Assembly (NCBI RefSeq): GCF_001921205.1
Contig: NZ_MSIE01000002.1
Location: 1-64,000, forward strand
Direction of reading: 5' to 3'
DNA length: 64,000 nt
Source of the DNA: Actinophytocola xanthii
GTDB lineage: Bacteria; Actinomycetota; Actinomycetes; Mycobacteriales; Pseudonocardiaceae
Position 1 is the stretch's first letter. Every line of letters begins with the position of its first letter. Of the stretch, positions 50,004 through 57,871 are shown piece after piece. Under the pieces are notes generated by a model that ran no database searches, had not been told where the DNA came from, and worked only from the letters and a program-made list of their open reading frames with translations. The translations under genes were made by a program, and so were the position numbers.

Positions 50004-50981
50004 ATGCCCCCACGCACCGGCCCGAACCACGTTCGTCGCCGCCATCTCCTCGCCGCCGTCGCCGCCGTGGCGCTGGTAGCCGGCGGGTGCGGGGAGGCGG
50101 CCTCGACGTCCTCGGACGGGAAGACGGCGGTCACCGTGGGCGTCATCCCGATCGTCGACGTGGCGCCGCTCTACCTGGGGGTGGAGAAGGGCTTCTTCGC
50201 TGAGGAGAACCTGGAGGTGAAGCTGGAGACCGCCCAGGGCGGCGTGGCGATCGTGCCGGCCGTGATCAGCGACCAGTTCCAGTTCGGGTTCAGCAACACC
50301 ACCTCCCTGCTACTGGCCCAGTCGCAGGGCCTGGCGGTCAGGGTGGTCTCCTCGGGCGTCGCCTCCACCGGCGCCGAGGGCGAGGACTTCGGCGCGGTCA
50401 TCGCGAAGGCGGACGGGCCGATCAGGACGGCCAAGGACCTGGCGGGCAAGCGGGTGGCGGTCAACACCCTGAAGAACATCAACACGACGACGGTCAACCA
50501 CGTGGTGCGGGAGGCCGGTGGCGACCCGTCCACCATCAGCTACGTCGAGCTGCCGTTCCCGGAGATCGCGGCGGCGGTGGCCAACGGTGAGGTCGACGCC
50601 GGCCAGGTCGTCGAGCCGTTCCTGACCCTCGCGACCGGGGACGGCCACCGGCAGGTTGTCTCCAACTACGCTGGCACCAGCCCGAACATGACCGTCGGGA
50701 TGTACTTCACCTCCGATCGCTACGCCGAGGAGAACCCGCGGGCCGTCACCGCCTTCGAGAAGGCGATGAAGAAGTCTCTGGACTATGCGCAGCAGCACCC
50801 CGACGAGGCCCGAGGCGTCCTGGAGAGCTACACCCAGATCGACTCGACCGTGCGGGACGACCTGGTGCTGCCGACGTGGCCCAGCGAGATCGACCAGGAG
50901 TCGGTGCGGCTGCTGGCCGAGCTGGCCAAGGACGACGGTCTGATCACCAAGCCGCTGGACGTGGACGCCCTGCTGCCGTGA
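50004..50981 (+). CDS. NMT1/SsuA-type ABC substrate-binding lipoprotein
   Basis: 325 residues from ATG 50004, with GGGAGAG before it. The lipoprotein signal RRRHLLAAVAAVALVAGGC sets the start. The mature protein is an NMT1/THI5-like periplasmic-binding fold: VTVGVIPIVDVAPLYLGVEKGFFAEENLEVKL, GFSNTTSLLLAQSQGL, IRTAKDLAGKRVAVNTLKN and EIAAAVANGEVDAGQVVEPFL. Likely ligands are nitrate, sulfonate, taurine or pyrimidine-like compounds; I cannot choose. No permease or ATPase gene adjoins it, so it works with a distant transporter or is orphaned. A GntR regulator follows. Confidence 0.85.
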   Translation: MPPRTGPNHVRRRHLLAAVAAVALVAGGCGEAASTSSDGKTAVTVGVIPIVDVAPLYLGVEKGFFAEENLEVKLETAQGGVAIVPAVISDQFQFGFSNTTSLLLAQSQGLAVRVVSSGVASTGAEGEDFGAVIAKADGPIRTAKDLAGKRVAVNTLKNINTTTVNHVVREAGGDPSTISYVELPFPEIAAAVANGEVDAGQVVEPFLTLATGDGHRQVVSNYAGTSPNMTVGMYFTSDRYAEENPRAVTAFEKAMKKSLDYAQQHPDEARGVLESYTQIDSTVRDDLVLPTWPSEIDQESVRLLAELAKDDGLITKPLDVDALLP

Positions 50982-51074
50982 CGGCGGCGATCCGCTGACC
51001 CACTCGGCCGGTAACCGGCGACGTGCACTGCCTACGATGGGGGAGAGCGGAGGCGACAAGGAGTACCAGGCGAA

Positions 51075-51116
51075 ATGAGGGTTCGAAGATCGCGCCGCCG
51101 GCCGGTGCGACGATGA
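51075..51116 (+). CDS. 13-codon Arg-rich leader peptide upstream of gntR
   Basis: ATG 51075 opens MRVRRSRRRPVRR, eight arginines in 13 residues. Its TGA (51114-51116) overlaps the ATG (51113) of the GntR gene as ATGA. AAGGAG at 51058-51063 and a -10-like TACGAT at 51033-51038 lie upstream. It may couple translation of the regulator or sense ribosome pausing on arginine codons. Confidence 0.4.
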   Translation: MRVRRSRRRPVRR

Positions 51117-51733
51117 GCGACGTGTTCGGCGAGCTGCGCACGGCGATCCTGCGCGGCGAGTACGCGCCGCTCCAACGCCTCATCGAAGCCGAGCTGGTCC
51201 AGCGGTACGGCACCACCCGGTTCGTCCTCCGCAACGCCCTGACCCGGCTGGCCACCGAAGGCCTGGTCGAGCTCCAGCCCAACCGCGGCGCCCGGGTCCG
51301 CGAGGTCACCGCCGATGAGGCCATCGAGATCACCGAGATCCGCCGGGCCGTGGAGTCGCTGGTGGCCGCCCGGGCGGCCGAGCGCGTGACCGACGAGGAG
51401 ATCACCGAGCTGCGGAGGCTGGGCGAGGCGATGAGCGCCGCGGTGGAGCAGATGGACATGCTGGGCTACTCCGAGCTCAACGCCCAGCTGCACGGCACCA
51501 TCCGCGGCATCGCCCGGCACGGCACCGCGACGCGGATCATCGAGCAGCTGCACGGGCAGCTGGTCCGCCACCAGTTCCGCCTCTCGCTCGTGCCGGGCCG
51601 CCCCTCGGTGTCGCTGCCCGAGCACCTGGCCATCATCGACGCGGTCTGCGCCCGCGACCCGGAGCGGGCCGAACGCGCCATGCGCGTCCACCTCGACAGC
51701 GTCCTCAAGACCCTCACCACGGTCGTCCGTTAG
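51113..51733 (+). CDS. GntR-family (FCD) transcriptional regulator
   Basis: 206 residues from ATG 51113. The frame is open upstream to GTG 51023, but the fold begins after 51113. The winged helix is MSDVFGELRTAILRGEYAPLQRL, then EAELVQRYGTTRFVLRNAL and a wing with LQPNRGARVREVT. The FCD ligand domain (~80-200) has IRRAVESLVAARAAERV and a late HLAIIDAVCARDPERAERAM with a metal-binding His pattern. The operator-like site before the binding-protein gene suggests it represses that gene. Confidence 0.88.
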   Translation: MSDVFGELRTAILRGEYAPLQRLIEAELVQRYGTTRFVLRNALTRLATEGLVELQPNRGARVREVTADEAIEITEIRRAVESLVAARAAERVTDEEITELRRLGEAMSAAVEQMDMLGYSELNAQLHGTIRGIARHGTATRIIEQLHGQLVRHQFRLSLVPGRPSVSLPEHLAIIDAVCARDPERAERAMRVHLDSVLKTLTTVVR

Positions 51734-51848
51734 GGCACGGCCGCGAACGGGGCACGGAACCAGCCCGGGGAACGGTGGGGTTGTCCCCACCCCGGTTCCG
51801 GGTGGTGGCACCACTGTGCGGCGGCGCCGGACGCGAGAGCGTGAGTGG

Positions 51849-53471
51849 GTGACTTCTCCTACTACCCGTTCACCGCGCGCTGTCGCCTTCGTGCGGGTGG
51901 CGCTCGTGTTCCTGCTGGCGGCGGTGGGACTGGTACCGGCGGCGCCGGCGGTCGCGGACGGCCAGCCGAGCCTGCCAGCGCCGTCGGGCCGGCACGCGGT
52001 CGGAACGGTCTCGGTGCACCTGGTGGACCGGTCGCGACCGGACCCGTGGGTGGCGTCGATGCCGCACCGGGAGCTGATGGTCAGCGTGTGGTACCCCGCG
52101 CTGCCCAGCGCAGACCGCCCCCGCGCGCGGTACATGTCGCCGGGCGCGGCCGAACGGTTCGACGCGGTCAGGGCGCCGGGCCTGGGGATTCCGTCCGGGA
52201 CGGTGGACTGGGCGGGCATGCGCACCCATGCCCGCGACGGCGCACCGGTCGACCGGCGGGGCGGGCGGCGGCCGGTCGTGCTGTACTCGCCGGGCGCCGG
52301 CGACCCGCGCACCTGGGGCACGGTCCTGGTCGAGGAGCTGGCCAGCCGGGGATACGTGGTGGTCACGATCGACCACACCTACGACTCGCCGGCGGTGTCG
52401 TTCCCCGACGGGTCGGTCACCGGCAACGAGCCGCTTCTCCGGGCCTTCGCGCAGGCCGAGGAGGAGGGCACCATCCCAGCGCTGCTGGAGAAGCTCCTGC
52501 GGGTGCGGGTCGCGGACGCCCGGTTCGTGATCGACCGGCTCGGTACGCTCCCGGGCGGCCTGGCCGACGTGGTCGACCCGCGCCGGGTGGGGATGTTCGG
52601 GCAGTCGGCGGGCGGCATCACCGCGGCCCAGGGCATGTACGAGGACCGGCGGATCAGGGCAGGCATCGACCTGGACGGCACCCTGGAGTACAGCCGGGTG
52701 CCGGACGGGACCACCCTCATGCCGGTGGCACGCCACGGGCTGCGCCAACCGCTCCTGCTGATGGGCCGGGAGGGCAGCGACCACACGACCGAGCCGTCCT
52801 GGGGAGCGTTCTGGGCGAACACCCACGGGTGGAAGCGCGACCTGACGCTGCGCGGCTCCCGACACCAGAGCTACACCGACCTGGTCGCCCTGCTGCCGCA
52901 GGTCGGTGTCGGCCAGGAGGTCATCGAGAGCACCATCGGCACGGTCGACCCGGCTCGGGCGGTGGCCGCGCTGCGCGCCTACGTCACCTCGTTCTTCGAC
53001 CGCTGGCTGCGCGGCCGGGACAACCACCTCCTGGACGGACCGTCCGCCCACTACCCCGAGGTCGCGTTCGTGCCGCGGCCACCCGTTCAAGATTTTTCTG
53101 AACCATCCGCGGCTCGAATCCGTGTGCCGATCACGAAGTGCTCAGCGCGGGGAGGGCAGATGGTCGCGGAACCCGGAGGGTTCGCTCTGGACGGCACGAG
53201 CGGACGCGATCTCATTTCGGCGCTCGAGGCGCAGCTGGACCGGGTCGAGGACTGGTCGGCGCGCGTCGCCGAGCTCGCCCGGCCGTTGCCGCTGGGTGCG
53301 AACCCGGTCGGCGAGGCGATGTCGGCGCGGTTCAGTGGATGGGCGGGGGAGTCCTTCGCCGCCGCGCTCGCCGGGTACCGCGTCGCGTTGCAGGGGGCGC
53401 GCGACGCCGTCCGCGACTCGCTCGAGCTGTACTCCTCAGTCGACCAGGAACGTGCGGGTGCCTTCCGATGA
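51849..53471 (+). CDS. secreted PAF-acetylhydrolase-like lipase, open frame continuing into the downstream WXG100 gene
   Basis: GTG 51849 gives a normal signal (AVAFVRVALVFLLAAVGLVPA); GTG 51816 is in frame upstream. The lipase domain covers residues to ~415: RELMVSVWYPALPS, RPVVLYSPGAGDPRTWG, ELASRGYVVVTIDHTYDS, nucleophile FGQSAGGITAA, GIDLDGTL, RGSRHQSYTD. It is a paralogue of the gene at 16318. The paralogue stops soon after the FPEVHFV motif; here the matching YPEVAFV is followed by PVQDFSEP and no stop, and the frame enters the next gene at 53160. Either a stop was lost, giving a lipase-WXG100 fusion, or one base is missing near the T-run at 53094-53098. Confidence 0.75.
   Translation: MTSPTTRSPRAVAFVRVALVFLLAAVGLVPAAPAVADGQPSLPAPSGRHAVGTVSVHLVDRSRPDPWVASMPHRELMVSVWYPALPSADRPRARYMSPGAAERFDAVRAPGLGIPSGTVDWAGMRTHARDGAPVDRRGGRRPVVLYSPGAGDPRTWGTVLVEELASRGYVVVTIDHTYDSPAVSFPDGSVTGNEPLLRAFAQAEEEGTIPALLEKLLRVRVADARFVIDRLGTLPGGLADVVDPRRVGMFGQSAGGITAAQGMYEDRRIRAGIDLDGTLEYSRVPDGTTLMPVARHGLRQPLLLMGREGSDHTTEPSWGAFWANTHGWKRDLTLRGSRHQSYTDLVALLPQVGVGQEVIESTIGTVDPARAVAALRAYVTSFFDRWLRGRDNHLLDGPSAHYPEVAFVPRPPVQDFSEPSAARIRVPITKCSARGGQMVAEPGGFALDGTSGRDLISALEAQLDRVEDWSARVAELARPLPLGANPVGEAMSARFSGWAGESFAAALAGYRVALQGARDAVRDSLELYSSVDQERAGAFR
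53160..53471 (+). CDS. WXG100/ESX-type secreted small protein
   Basis: 103 residues from ATG 53160, with GGGGAGGG three bases before. A two-helix hairpin: SGRDLISALEAQLDRVEDWSARVAELARP, turn with FSGWAGESFAAAL (WAG in place of WxG), and a long second helix VALQGARDAVRDSLELYSS. No signal peptide, as in ESX substrates. It overlaps the PPE-like gene by ATGA. It shares its frame with the upstream lipase. Confidence 0.78.
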   Translation: MVAEPGGFALDGTSGRDLISALEAQLDRVEDWSARVAELARPLPLGANPVGEAMSARFSGWAGESFAAALAGYRVALQGARDAVRDSLELYSSVDQERAGAFR

Positions 53472-54508
53472 CTCCCTGGGACGGCCCGGTGAACTGGGCC
53501 GGGATGTCGCACCCGCAGCTCTACCTCGCGGCGACCGTGGACAACGAGCCCGGCGTGGCCTACGAGCTCGGGCGGGACTGGGCGGCGCTCGGGGCGGACA
53601 TGCTCGACCAGGCGCAGGTACTCGCCGCACGGATCGCCGCGACCGAGCCAGGTTGGCGGGGAGCCGCCGGCGAGACGGTACGGGCGGCCACGCTCGCCCT
53701 CACCCGCTGGTGTCGGGACGCGGGGACGAGCGCGCAGGCCGTGGGGGAGTGCGTCACCGAGCAGGCCGACGCCGCCGAGGCCGCCCGGGTGCTGATGCCG
53801 GAGCCGGACGAGTTCGACTGGGACACCGCGCTCGGCTCCTTCGGCCGGGCGGGCGACCCGCTCGCGGCGGTGTCGGACCTGCGGGAGCCAGGCGAGCGGG
53901 CGCGTACCGCCCTGGAACGTGCCGTCGACGTGATGACCGAGCTGGAGCGGTGGAGCGAGCGGATCGACGGGGAGATCCCGACCTGCCCCGAACCGCCCCC
54001 GCCGCCCCAGGCCCGGACCGGCGGCGCCGAGGCCGCCACCGGCGCCGGAGCGCTGCCGGCCGTCCCCGCGCCGGGTGGGGACGGCCGCACGACGACCGCA
54101 GGGGTGACCGGGGGAGTCGCCGGTGCCGCTGAACCCACCCTGGCCGGGTTCGGCGGCACCGGCGGCGCCGAGGTCCGGGGCGCGAGCCCCGCGCCGGTGC
54201 TGTCGCCGCGGATCCCGCTCCGGTCGGTGCCGGTCGAGCGCGGGCAGGTGGACCTGCCGGCGCCTGGCGGTCCCGCGACCGGTCGAGGTCCACTCGCGAC
54301 CGGCGGGCCGGGCATGCTCGGCGCCCCGGGGGCGGGTACGGGGACCGGCGCCGGCCAGTCCGGGGAGCACCGCACGCCCAGGTTCCTCGGCGGCGAGAAG
54401 GTGTTCAACCCGCTGCCGGCGGTACCCGCGGTGATCGGCGACACCTGGACCGCCGAGTGGTCGGCCGGACCAACCCCGGCCACGGACCGGGAGGGGCGTT
54501 CGCGATGA
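53468..54508 (+). CDS. PPE-like ESX-associated protein with Gly/Pro-rich C-terminus
   Basis: 346 residues. Residues 1-115 are a helical domain: MSHPQLYLAATVDNEPGVAYELGRDWAALGADMLDQA, then GWRGAAGETVRAATL with a WRG turn, typical of PPE/WXG-like ESX partners. Residues ~175-345 are Pro/Gly/Ala-rich and probably disordered. The protein likely pairs with the WXG100 protein and is chaperoned by the following EspG-like protein; genes overlap by ATGA on both sides. Confidence 0.8.
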   Translation: MTPWDGPVNWAGMSHPQLYLAATVDNEPGVAYELGRDWAALGADMLDQAQVLAARIAATEPGWRGAAGETVRAATLALTRWCRDAGTSAQAVGECVTEQADAAEAARVLMPEPDEFDWDTALGSFGRAGDPLAAVSDLREPGERARTALERAVDVMTELERWSERIDGEIPTCPEPPPPPQARTGGAEAATGAGALPAVPAPGGDGRTTTAGVTGGVAGAAEPTLAGFGGTGGAEVRGASPAPVLSPRIPLRSVPVERGQVDLPAPGGPATGRGPLATGGPGMLGAPGAGTGTGAGQSGEHRTPRFLGGEKVFNPLPAVPAVIGDTWTAEWSAGPTPATDREGRSR

Positions 54509-55185
54509 GCACCACCGGCATCGCGCTGTCCGCCGTCGAGTTCGAGGTCGCCTGGCAGGAGCTCGGTCTCGGCCGCATGCCCTACCCGCTCGTGCTCCCC
54601 ACCGCCGACCGCCCAGTACGCGAGCGGGCGCGGGAGGCGTTGTGGCGCAGGGGACTGTGGTACGAGGGGCCGATCGCCGCGCTGGCCGAGCCGCTCGGGG
54701 TGCTCGCGTCCGGACGGACCACTGTGGACGCGGTCGGCTTCCTCGGCGGACCGGTCCGCGCACTGTCCGCCGAGGACGGCTGGTACGGCGCCGTCGCCGT
54801 GGCGCACCGGGCCGGGGTGTGGGTGGCGGCCATCCCGCCGGAAGCGCTCGTCCACGAGATCGTGCGCGTCACCGGCGACGCACCGGCGGGACGGGGTCCG
54901 TCGCTCACGGTCCCGGTCGAGGAGCTGCGCTCGGGAGGCGAGCATGCGGCCGAGCTCGCGGCGCTGCTGGCCGAACGGAGGGCCGGCGGCCAGTTCGGGT
55001 GCACCGCTACCACCGGGTCCGGGCGCCGCAGCCGGGCGCGGACGCTGGTCAGCTGGTTCGACACGCCGGGCGGACGCTACCTGCTGGTGCGCGAGGACGG
55101 TTGGGTGAGCCTCGCACCGGCCGACCGGCCACGGATGGCCCACCGCCTCGGCGAGGTCGTGACCGCCCCCGAGCTCGCGCGGTGA
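54505..55185 (+). CDS. EspG-like ESX secretion-associated chaperone
   Basis: 226 residues from ATG 54505. IALSAVEFEVAWQELGLGRMPYPLVLP is the start of the EspG family, followed by PVRERAREALWRRGLWYEGPIA and AVAHRAGVWVAAIPPEALVHEIVRV, and the C-terminal beta sheet (ARTLVSWFDTPGGRYLLVREDGWVSLAPAD). EspG chaperones bind PE/PPE pairs in the cytosol before export. No EccC or other ESX core gene is in this window. Confidence 0.82.
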   Translation: MSTTGIALSAVEFEVAWQELGLGRMPYPLVLPTADRPVRERAREALWRRGLWYEGPIAALAEPLGVLASGRTTVDAVGFLGGPVRALSAEDGWYGAVAVAHRAGVWVAAIPPEALVHEIVRVTGDAPAGRGPSLTVPVEELRSGGEHAAELAALLAERRAGGQFGCTATTGSGRRSRARTLVSWFDTPGGRYLLVREDGWVSLAPADRPRMAHRLGEVVTAPELAR

Positions 55186-55248
55186 ACAGCGGAAACTTCC
55201 GCCGCGACGACGTAGTCGACGCCCATTCCCGTTCTTTAGGCTGCGCCC

Positions 55249-55644
55249 ATGAAGATGAGGGCCGCGGGTTTTCTCCTCGTTGTTGTCACCGTTTCCGCCG
55301 CCGGATGTGGTGACGCGCTCAGCGAGGCGTCCGCACAGGCGTGTTCGGAGGGGCGGAGCAGAGCCGCGCAGGCGCGGGAGTTCGTCGAGAACGGACCGCC
55401 CGAGCTCATGGTGGAGCTGGCCAGGACCACCGGCCCGGAGTTCGGCAAGCTGGCGGAGAAGGCGGACGACGAGGACGTGAGCGCCGCGCTCGCCGAGCTG
55501 TCCCGGACGTTCGAGGAATTCGAACCCGACATGTCCAAAGTGCCTACTGCCCTGCAGCGGTACCCGGAGTTCGACCGCTACATCGAGGATTTCAAGGCCA
55601 GCGTGCGGAACCATTCCGAGGAGCTGAACACGGCCTGCGCGTGA
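55249..55644 (+). CDS. small lipoprotein
   Basis: 131 residues from ATG 55249. Signal AAGFLLVVVTVSAAGC gives a lipobox at Cys ~20. The mature protein is helical and acidic (LSEASAQACSEGRSRAAQAREF; AALAELSRTFEEFEPDMSKV) with three further cysteines. Family unknown. It follows the EspG-like gene by 63 bases and could belong to the ESX cluster. Confidence 0.72.
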   Translation: MKMRAAGFLLVVVTVSAAGCGDALSEASAQACSEGRSRAAQAREFVENGPPELMVELARTTGPEFGKLAEKADDEDVSAALAELSRTFEEFEPDMSKVPTALQRYPEFDRYIEDFKASVRNHSEELNTACA

Positions 55645-55676
55645 GGGCCGAGTGGCCGTGATCCTCCGGTCGTGAC

Positions 55677-55689
55677 CTTACTCTGTAAG
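55677..55689. promoter_or_regulatory. TetR operator, copy 1
   Basis: CTTACTCTGTAAG is a perfect 5-bp dyad with a three-base centre overlapping the -10-like TAAGAT (55686-55691), 23 bases before the TetR start. It shares CTTAC-NNN-GTAAG with sites before the oxidoreductase gene. Confidence 0.75.
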
Positions 55690-55711
55690 ATCGCGGCGAA
55701 GGAGGGTGCTG

Positions 55712-56413
55712 GTGGGAGCCCGGAACAGGCCCAGCTCGGAGCCCCGCGTCCCGCTGAGCAGGGAACGCGTTCTGCGGGCGGCGGTCGCGATCGCCGACGA
55801 GGGCGGTGTCCGGGCGCTCACGATGCGCCGGCTCGCCGAGCAGGTTGGTGCCGAGGCGATGTCGCTCTACCACCACGTCGCCAACAAGGAAGACGTCCTG
55901 GACGGCACCGTCGACCTCCTGATCGGGGAGATCAACGAGGTCGTCGACCGGTTCGACCCGCCCGCCGAGCCCGCCGACTGGAAGAAGGCCGTACGCCGGC
56001 GCGTCCTGGCGGCACGCGAGATCCTCCTCCGCCACCGCTGGGCACCGGCCCTCTTCGAGACCCGCAGCGCGGTGAGCCCGCAGGTGCTGAGGTACCACGA
56101 CGGCCTGATCGGGCTCATGCGCGCCGGCGGCTTCTCCCACGACCTGTGCCACCACGCGCTGCATGCGTTGGGCAGCCGGGCCCTCGGGTTCGCCCAGGAG
56201 CTGTTCGACCCGTCCGGCGCGGGCGGTGGGGAGGAGTCCGTGGCCGAACTCGAGGCGATGGCCGAGCGGTTCCCCCACCTCGTCGGCATGCTCGCCGAGG
56301 TCGCCCACGACGACCCGGACTCGACGCTGGGGTGGTGCGACGACCAGGCCGAGTTCGAGTTCGGCCTCGACATCATCCTCGACGGCCTCGACCGCCTCCG
56401 CGAGGCCGGCTGA
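55712..56413 (+). CDS. TetR-family regulator (tetracycline-repressor C-terminal type)
   Basis: 233 residues. GTG 55712 is preferred over GTG 55706 because GGAGG (55701-55705) is six bases from it. DNA-binding domain: RERVLRAAVAIADEGGVRALTMRRLAEQVGAEAMSLYHHVANKEDVL. The C-terminal TetR_C_1-like domain covers ~95-225 (LRYHDGLIGLMRAGGFSHDLCHHALHALGSRALGF). Matching operators in its own promoter and before the oxidoreductase indicate that it represses both. Confidence 0.9.
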   Translation: MGARNRPSSEPRVPLSRERVLRAAVAIADEGGVRALTMRRLAEQVGAEAMSLYHHVANKEDVLDGTVDLLIGEINEVVDRFDPPAEPADWKKAVRRRVLAAREILLRHRWAPALFETRSAVSPQVLRYHDGLIGLMRAGGFSHDLCHHALHALGSRALGFAQELFDPSGAGGGEESVAELEAMAERFPHLVGMLAEVAHDDPDSTLGWCDDQAEFEFGLDIILDGLDRLREAG

Positions 56414-56431
56414 CTCCCACGCTCCCCGTCC

Positions 56432-56484
56432 TTGACGTTCTTACGCTGTAAGCCTACCTTACAACGTACGACTTACAACGTACG
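56432..56484 (+). promoter_or_regulatory. promoter with three tandem TetR operators
   Basis: TTGACG (56432-56437) and TACCTT (56455-56460) flank CTTACGCTGTAAG (56440-56452). Two further imperfect copies, CTTACAACGTACG at 56458-56470 and 56472-56484, follow as a 14-base direct repeat. All share the CTTAC-NNN-GTA pattern of the site at 55677. Confidence 0.8.
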
Positions 56485-56512
56485 GCTGGCTCGCCAGCTG
56501 GGAGGACAAGTG

Positions 56513-57502
56513 ATGAAGGCGTTCGTCCTACGTTCCTACGGCCCACCCGAGGCCCTCGAGCTCACCGATGTCGCCAGGCCGGTACCGGCCGCGGACGAGG
56601 TGCTCGTCCGCGTGCGGGCCACCTCGGTCCAGCCCTACGACTGGCACCACCTGCGCGGCGAGCCGTACGTGGCCCGGCTGATGCCGGGCACGCTGGGGCT
56701 GCGGACGTCGAAGATCAGCGTCCTGGGCGCCGACCTCGCGGGGGAGGTCGAGGCGGTCGGCGCGGCGGTGACCGACCTCCGCCCGGGGGACGAGGTGTTC
56801 GCGCTGGCCGGCCGGGGCGGTTTCGCCGAGTACGCCCGCGTCGGCCGCGACGTGCTGGCCCCGAAACCGCGGAGCCTCTCGTTCGAGCAGGCCGCGGCGG
56901 TGCCGCTGGCGGCGGTCACCGCGTTGCACGCCCTGCGCGACCAGGGGCACCTCGAGCCGGGACAGCGCGTCCTGGTCAACGGCGCCTCGGGTGGCGTCGG
57001 CACGTTCGCCGTGCAGCTCGCCAAGGCCTTCGGCGCGCACGTGACCGGGGTGTGCGGCACGCGGAACGTCGAGCTGGTCCGCTCGATCGGAGCGGACGAG
57101 GTGATCGACTACACCGCCCAGGACTTCACCCGCACCGGCGAGCGCTACGACCTGCTGCTGGACAACGCGGGCAGCCACTCGGTCAGGTCCTTGCGGCGGG
57201 CCATGACTCCGTCCGCCACCTGCGTCGTGGTCGGTGGGCCGGCCGGGCGGTGGCTGCAACCCGTCGGTCACGTCCTCGCCGCTGCCGCGGTGTCGCCGTT
57301 GCTGTCCCAGCGTGTGGTCGTGACACAGACGAGCGGCTACCTCCCCCGGGCACGGGATCTGCTGCTGACGCTCACCGAGCTGATCGAGGACGGCCGGCTC
57401 ACCCCGGTCATCGACCGGACCTACCCCTTCGCCGACCTCCCCGCGGCGATGGCGTACCAGGAGGAAGGCCACGCCTCGGGGAAGGTCGTCGTCACGGTGT
57501 GA
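56513..57502 (+). CDS. NADP-dependent quinone-oxidoreductase-like MDR protein
   Basis: 329 residues from ATG 56513 with GGGAGGA before it. No zinc-binding cysteines. KAFVLRSYGPPEALELTDV, VRVRATSVQPYDWHHLRG, GADLAGEVEAVGAAVTDLRPGDEVFA, and the nucleotide loop RVLVNGASGGVGTFAVQLAKAFGAHVTGVCG mark a zinc-free MDR (QOR or NAD(P)H-dependent alkenal reductase). It is controlled by the upstream TetR through three operators, so it probably detoxifies an inducing reactive compound. Confidence 0.9.
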   Translation: MKAFVLRSYGPPEALELTDVARPVPAADEVLVRVRATSVQPYDWHHLRGEPYVARLMPGTLGLRTSKISVLGADLAGEVEAVGAAVTDLRPGDEVFALAGRGGFAEYARVGRDVLAPKPRSLSFEQAAAVPLAAVTALHALRDQGHLEPGQRVLVNGASGGVGTFAVQLAKAFGAHVTGVCGTRNVELVRSIGADEVIDYTAQDFTRTGERYDLLLDNAGSHSVRSLRRAMTPSATCVVVGGPAGRWLQPVGHVLAAAAVSPLLSQRVVVTQTSGYLPRARDLLLTLTELIEDGRLTPVIDRTYPFADLPAAMAYQEEGHASGKVVVTV

Positions 57503-57540
57503 TCGCGTCGCGAAGGAGGCGCGAGGCTCGCGGACGTGAC

Positions 57541-57546
57541 TAGTAT
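57541..57546 (+). promoter_or_regulatory. -10 element for leaderless cutA
   Basis: TAGTAT ends seven bases before ATG 57554, predicting leaderless initiation. No clear -35. Confidence 0.4.
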
Positions 57547-57553
57547 CACAGCC

Positions 57554-57856
57554 ATGGACTACGTCGTCGTGACGTTCACCACCGACAGCAAACAGCTCGC
57601 CACCACCATGGCAGCTGAGGTGGCGAGCGAGGAGTGCACCTGCTGCACGCACATCGAGGGGCCGATCAGGCGCGTGCACCGCTGGCACGGCCGGCAGCAC
57701 GCGAGCGAGCAGTGGCGGGTGGAGATCGAGGCCACCGCCGACGGCGCCGACGCCCTGGTCGACCACCTCACCAGCCATCACCAGGGCGAGGTGCACGACC
57801 TCCTGGTCAGCGACAACATCGGCCACCTCGCGGCCGGAGCCGCCGAGCCGCGCTGA
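57554..57856 (+). CDS. cutA: CutA-family divalent-cation tolerance-like protein
   Basis: 100 residues from ATG 57554; the upstream GTG 57536 lies before the putative -10. DYVVVTFTTDSKQLATTMAAEVASEECTCCTHIEGPIRRVHRWHGR follows the CutA1 pattern, with the conserved RVHRWHG strand. The C-terminal HLTSHHQGEVHDLLV is the usual metal-proximal end. Two extra cysteines (ECTCCTH) are unusual. CutA is a trimer linked to metal tolerance, but its true role is unclear. Confidence 0.8.
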   Translation: MDYVVVTFTTDSKQLATTMAAEVASEECTCCTHIEGPIRRVHRWHGRQHASEQWRVEIEATADGADALVDHLTSHHQGEVHDLLVSDNIGHLAAGAAEPR

Positions 57857-57871
57857 GCGAGCGGCGGCGTG

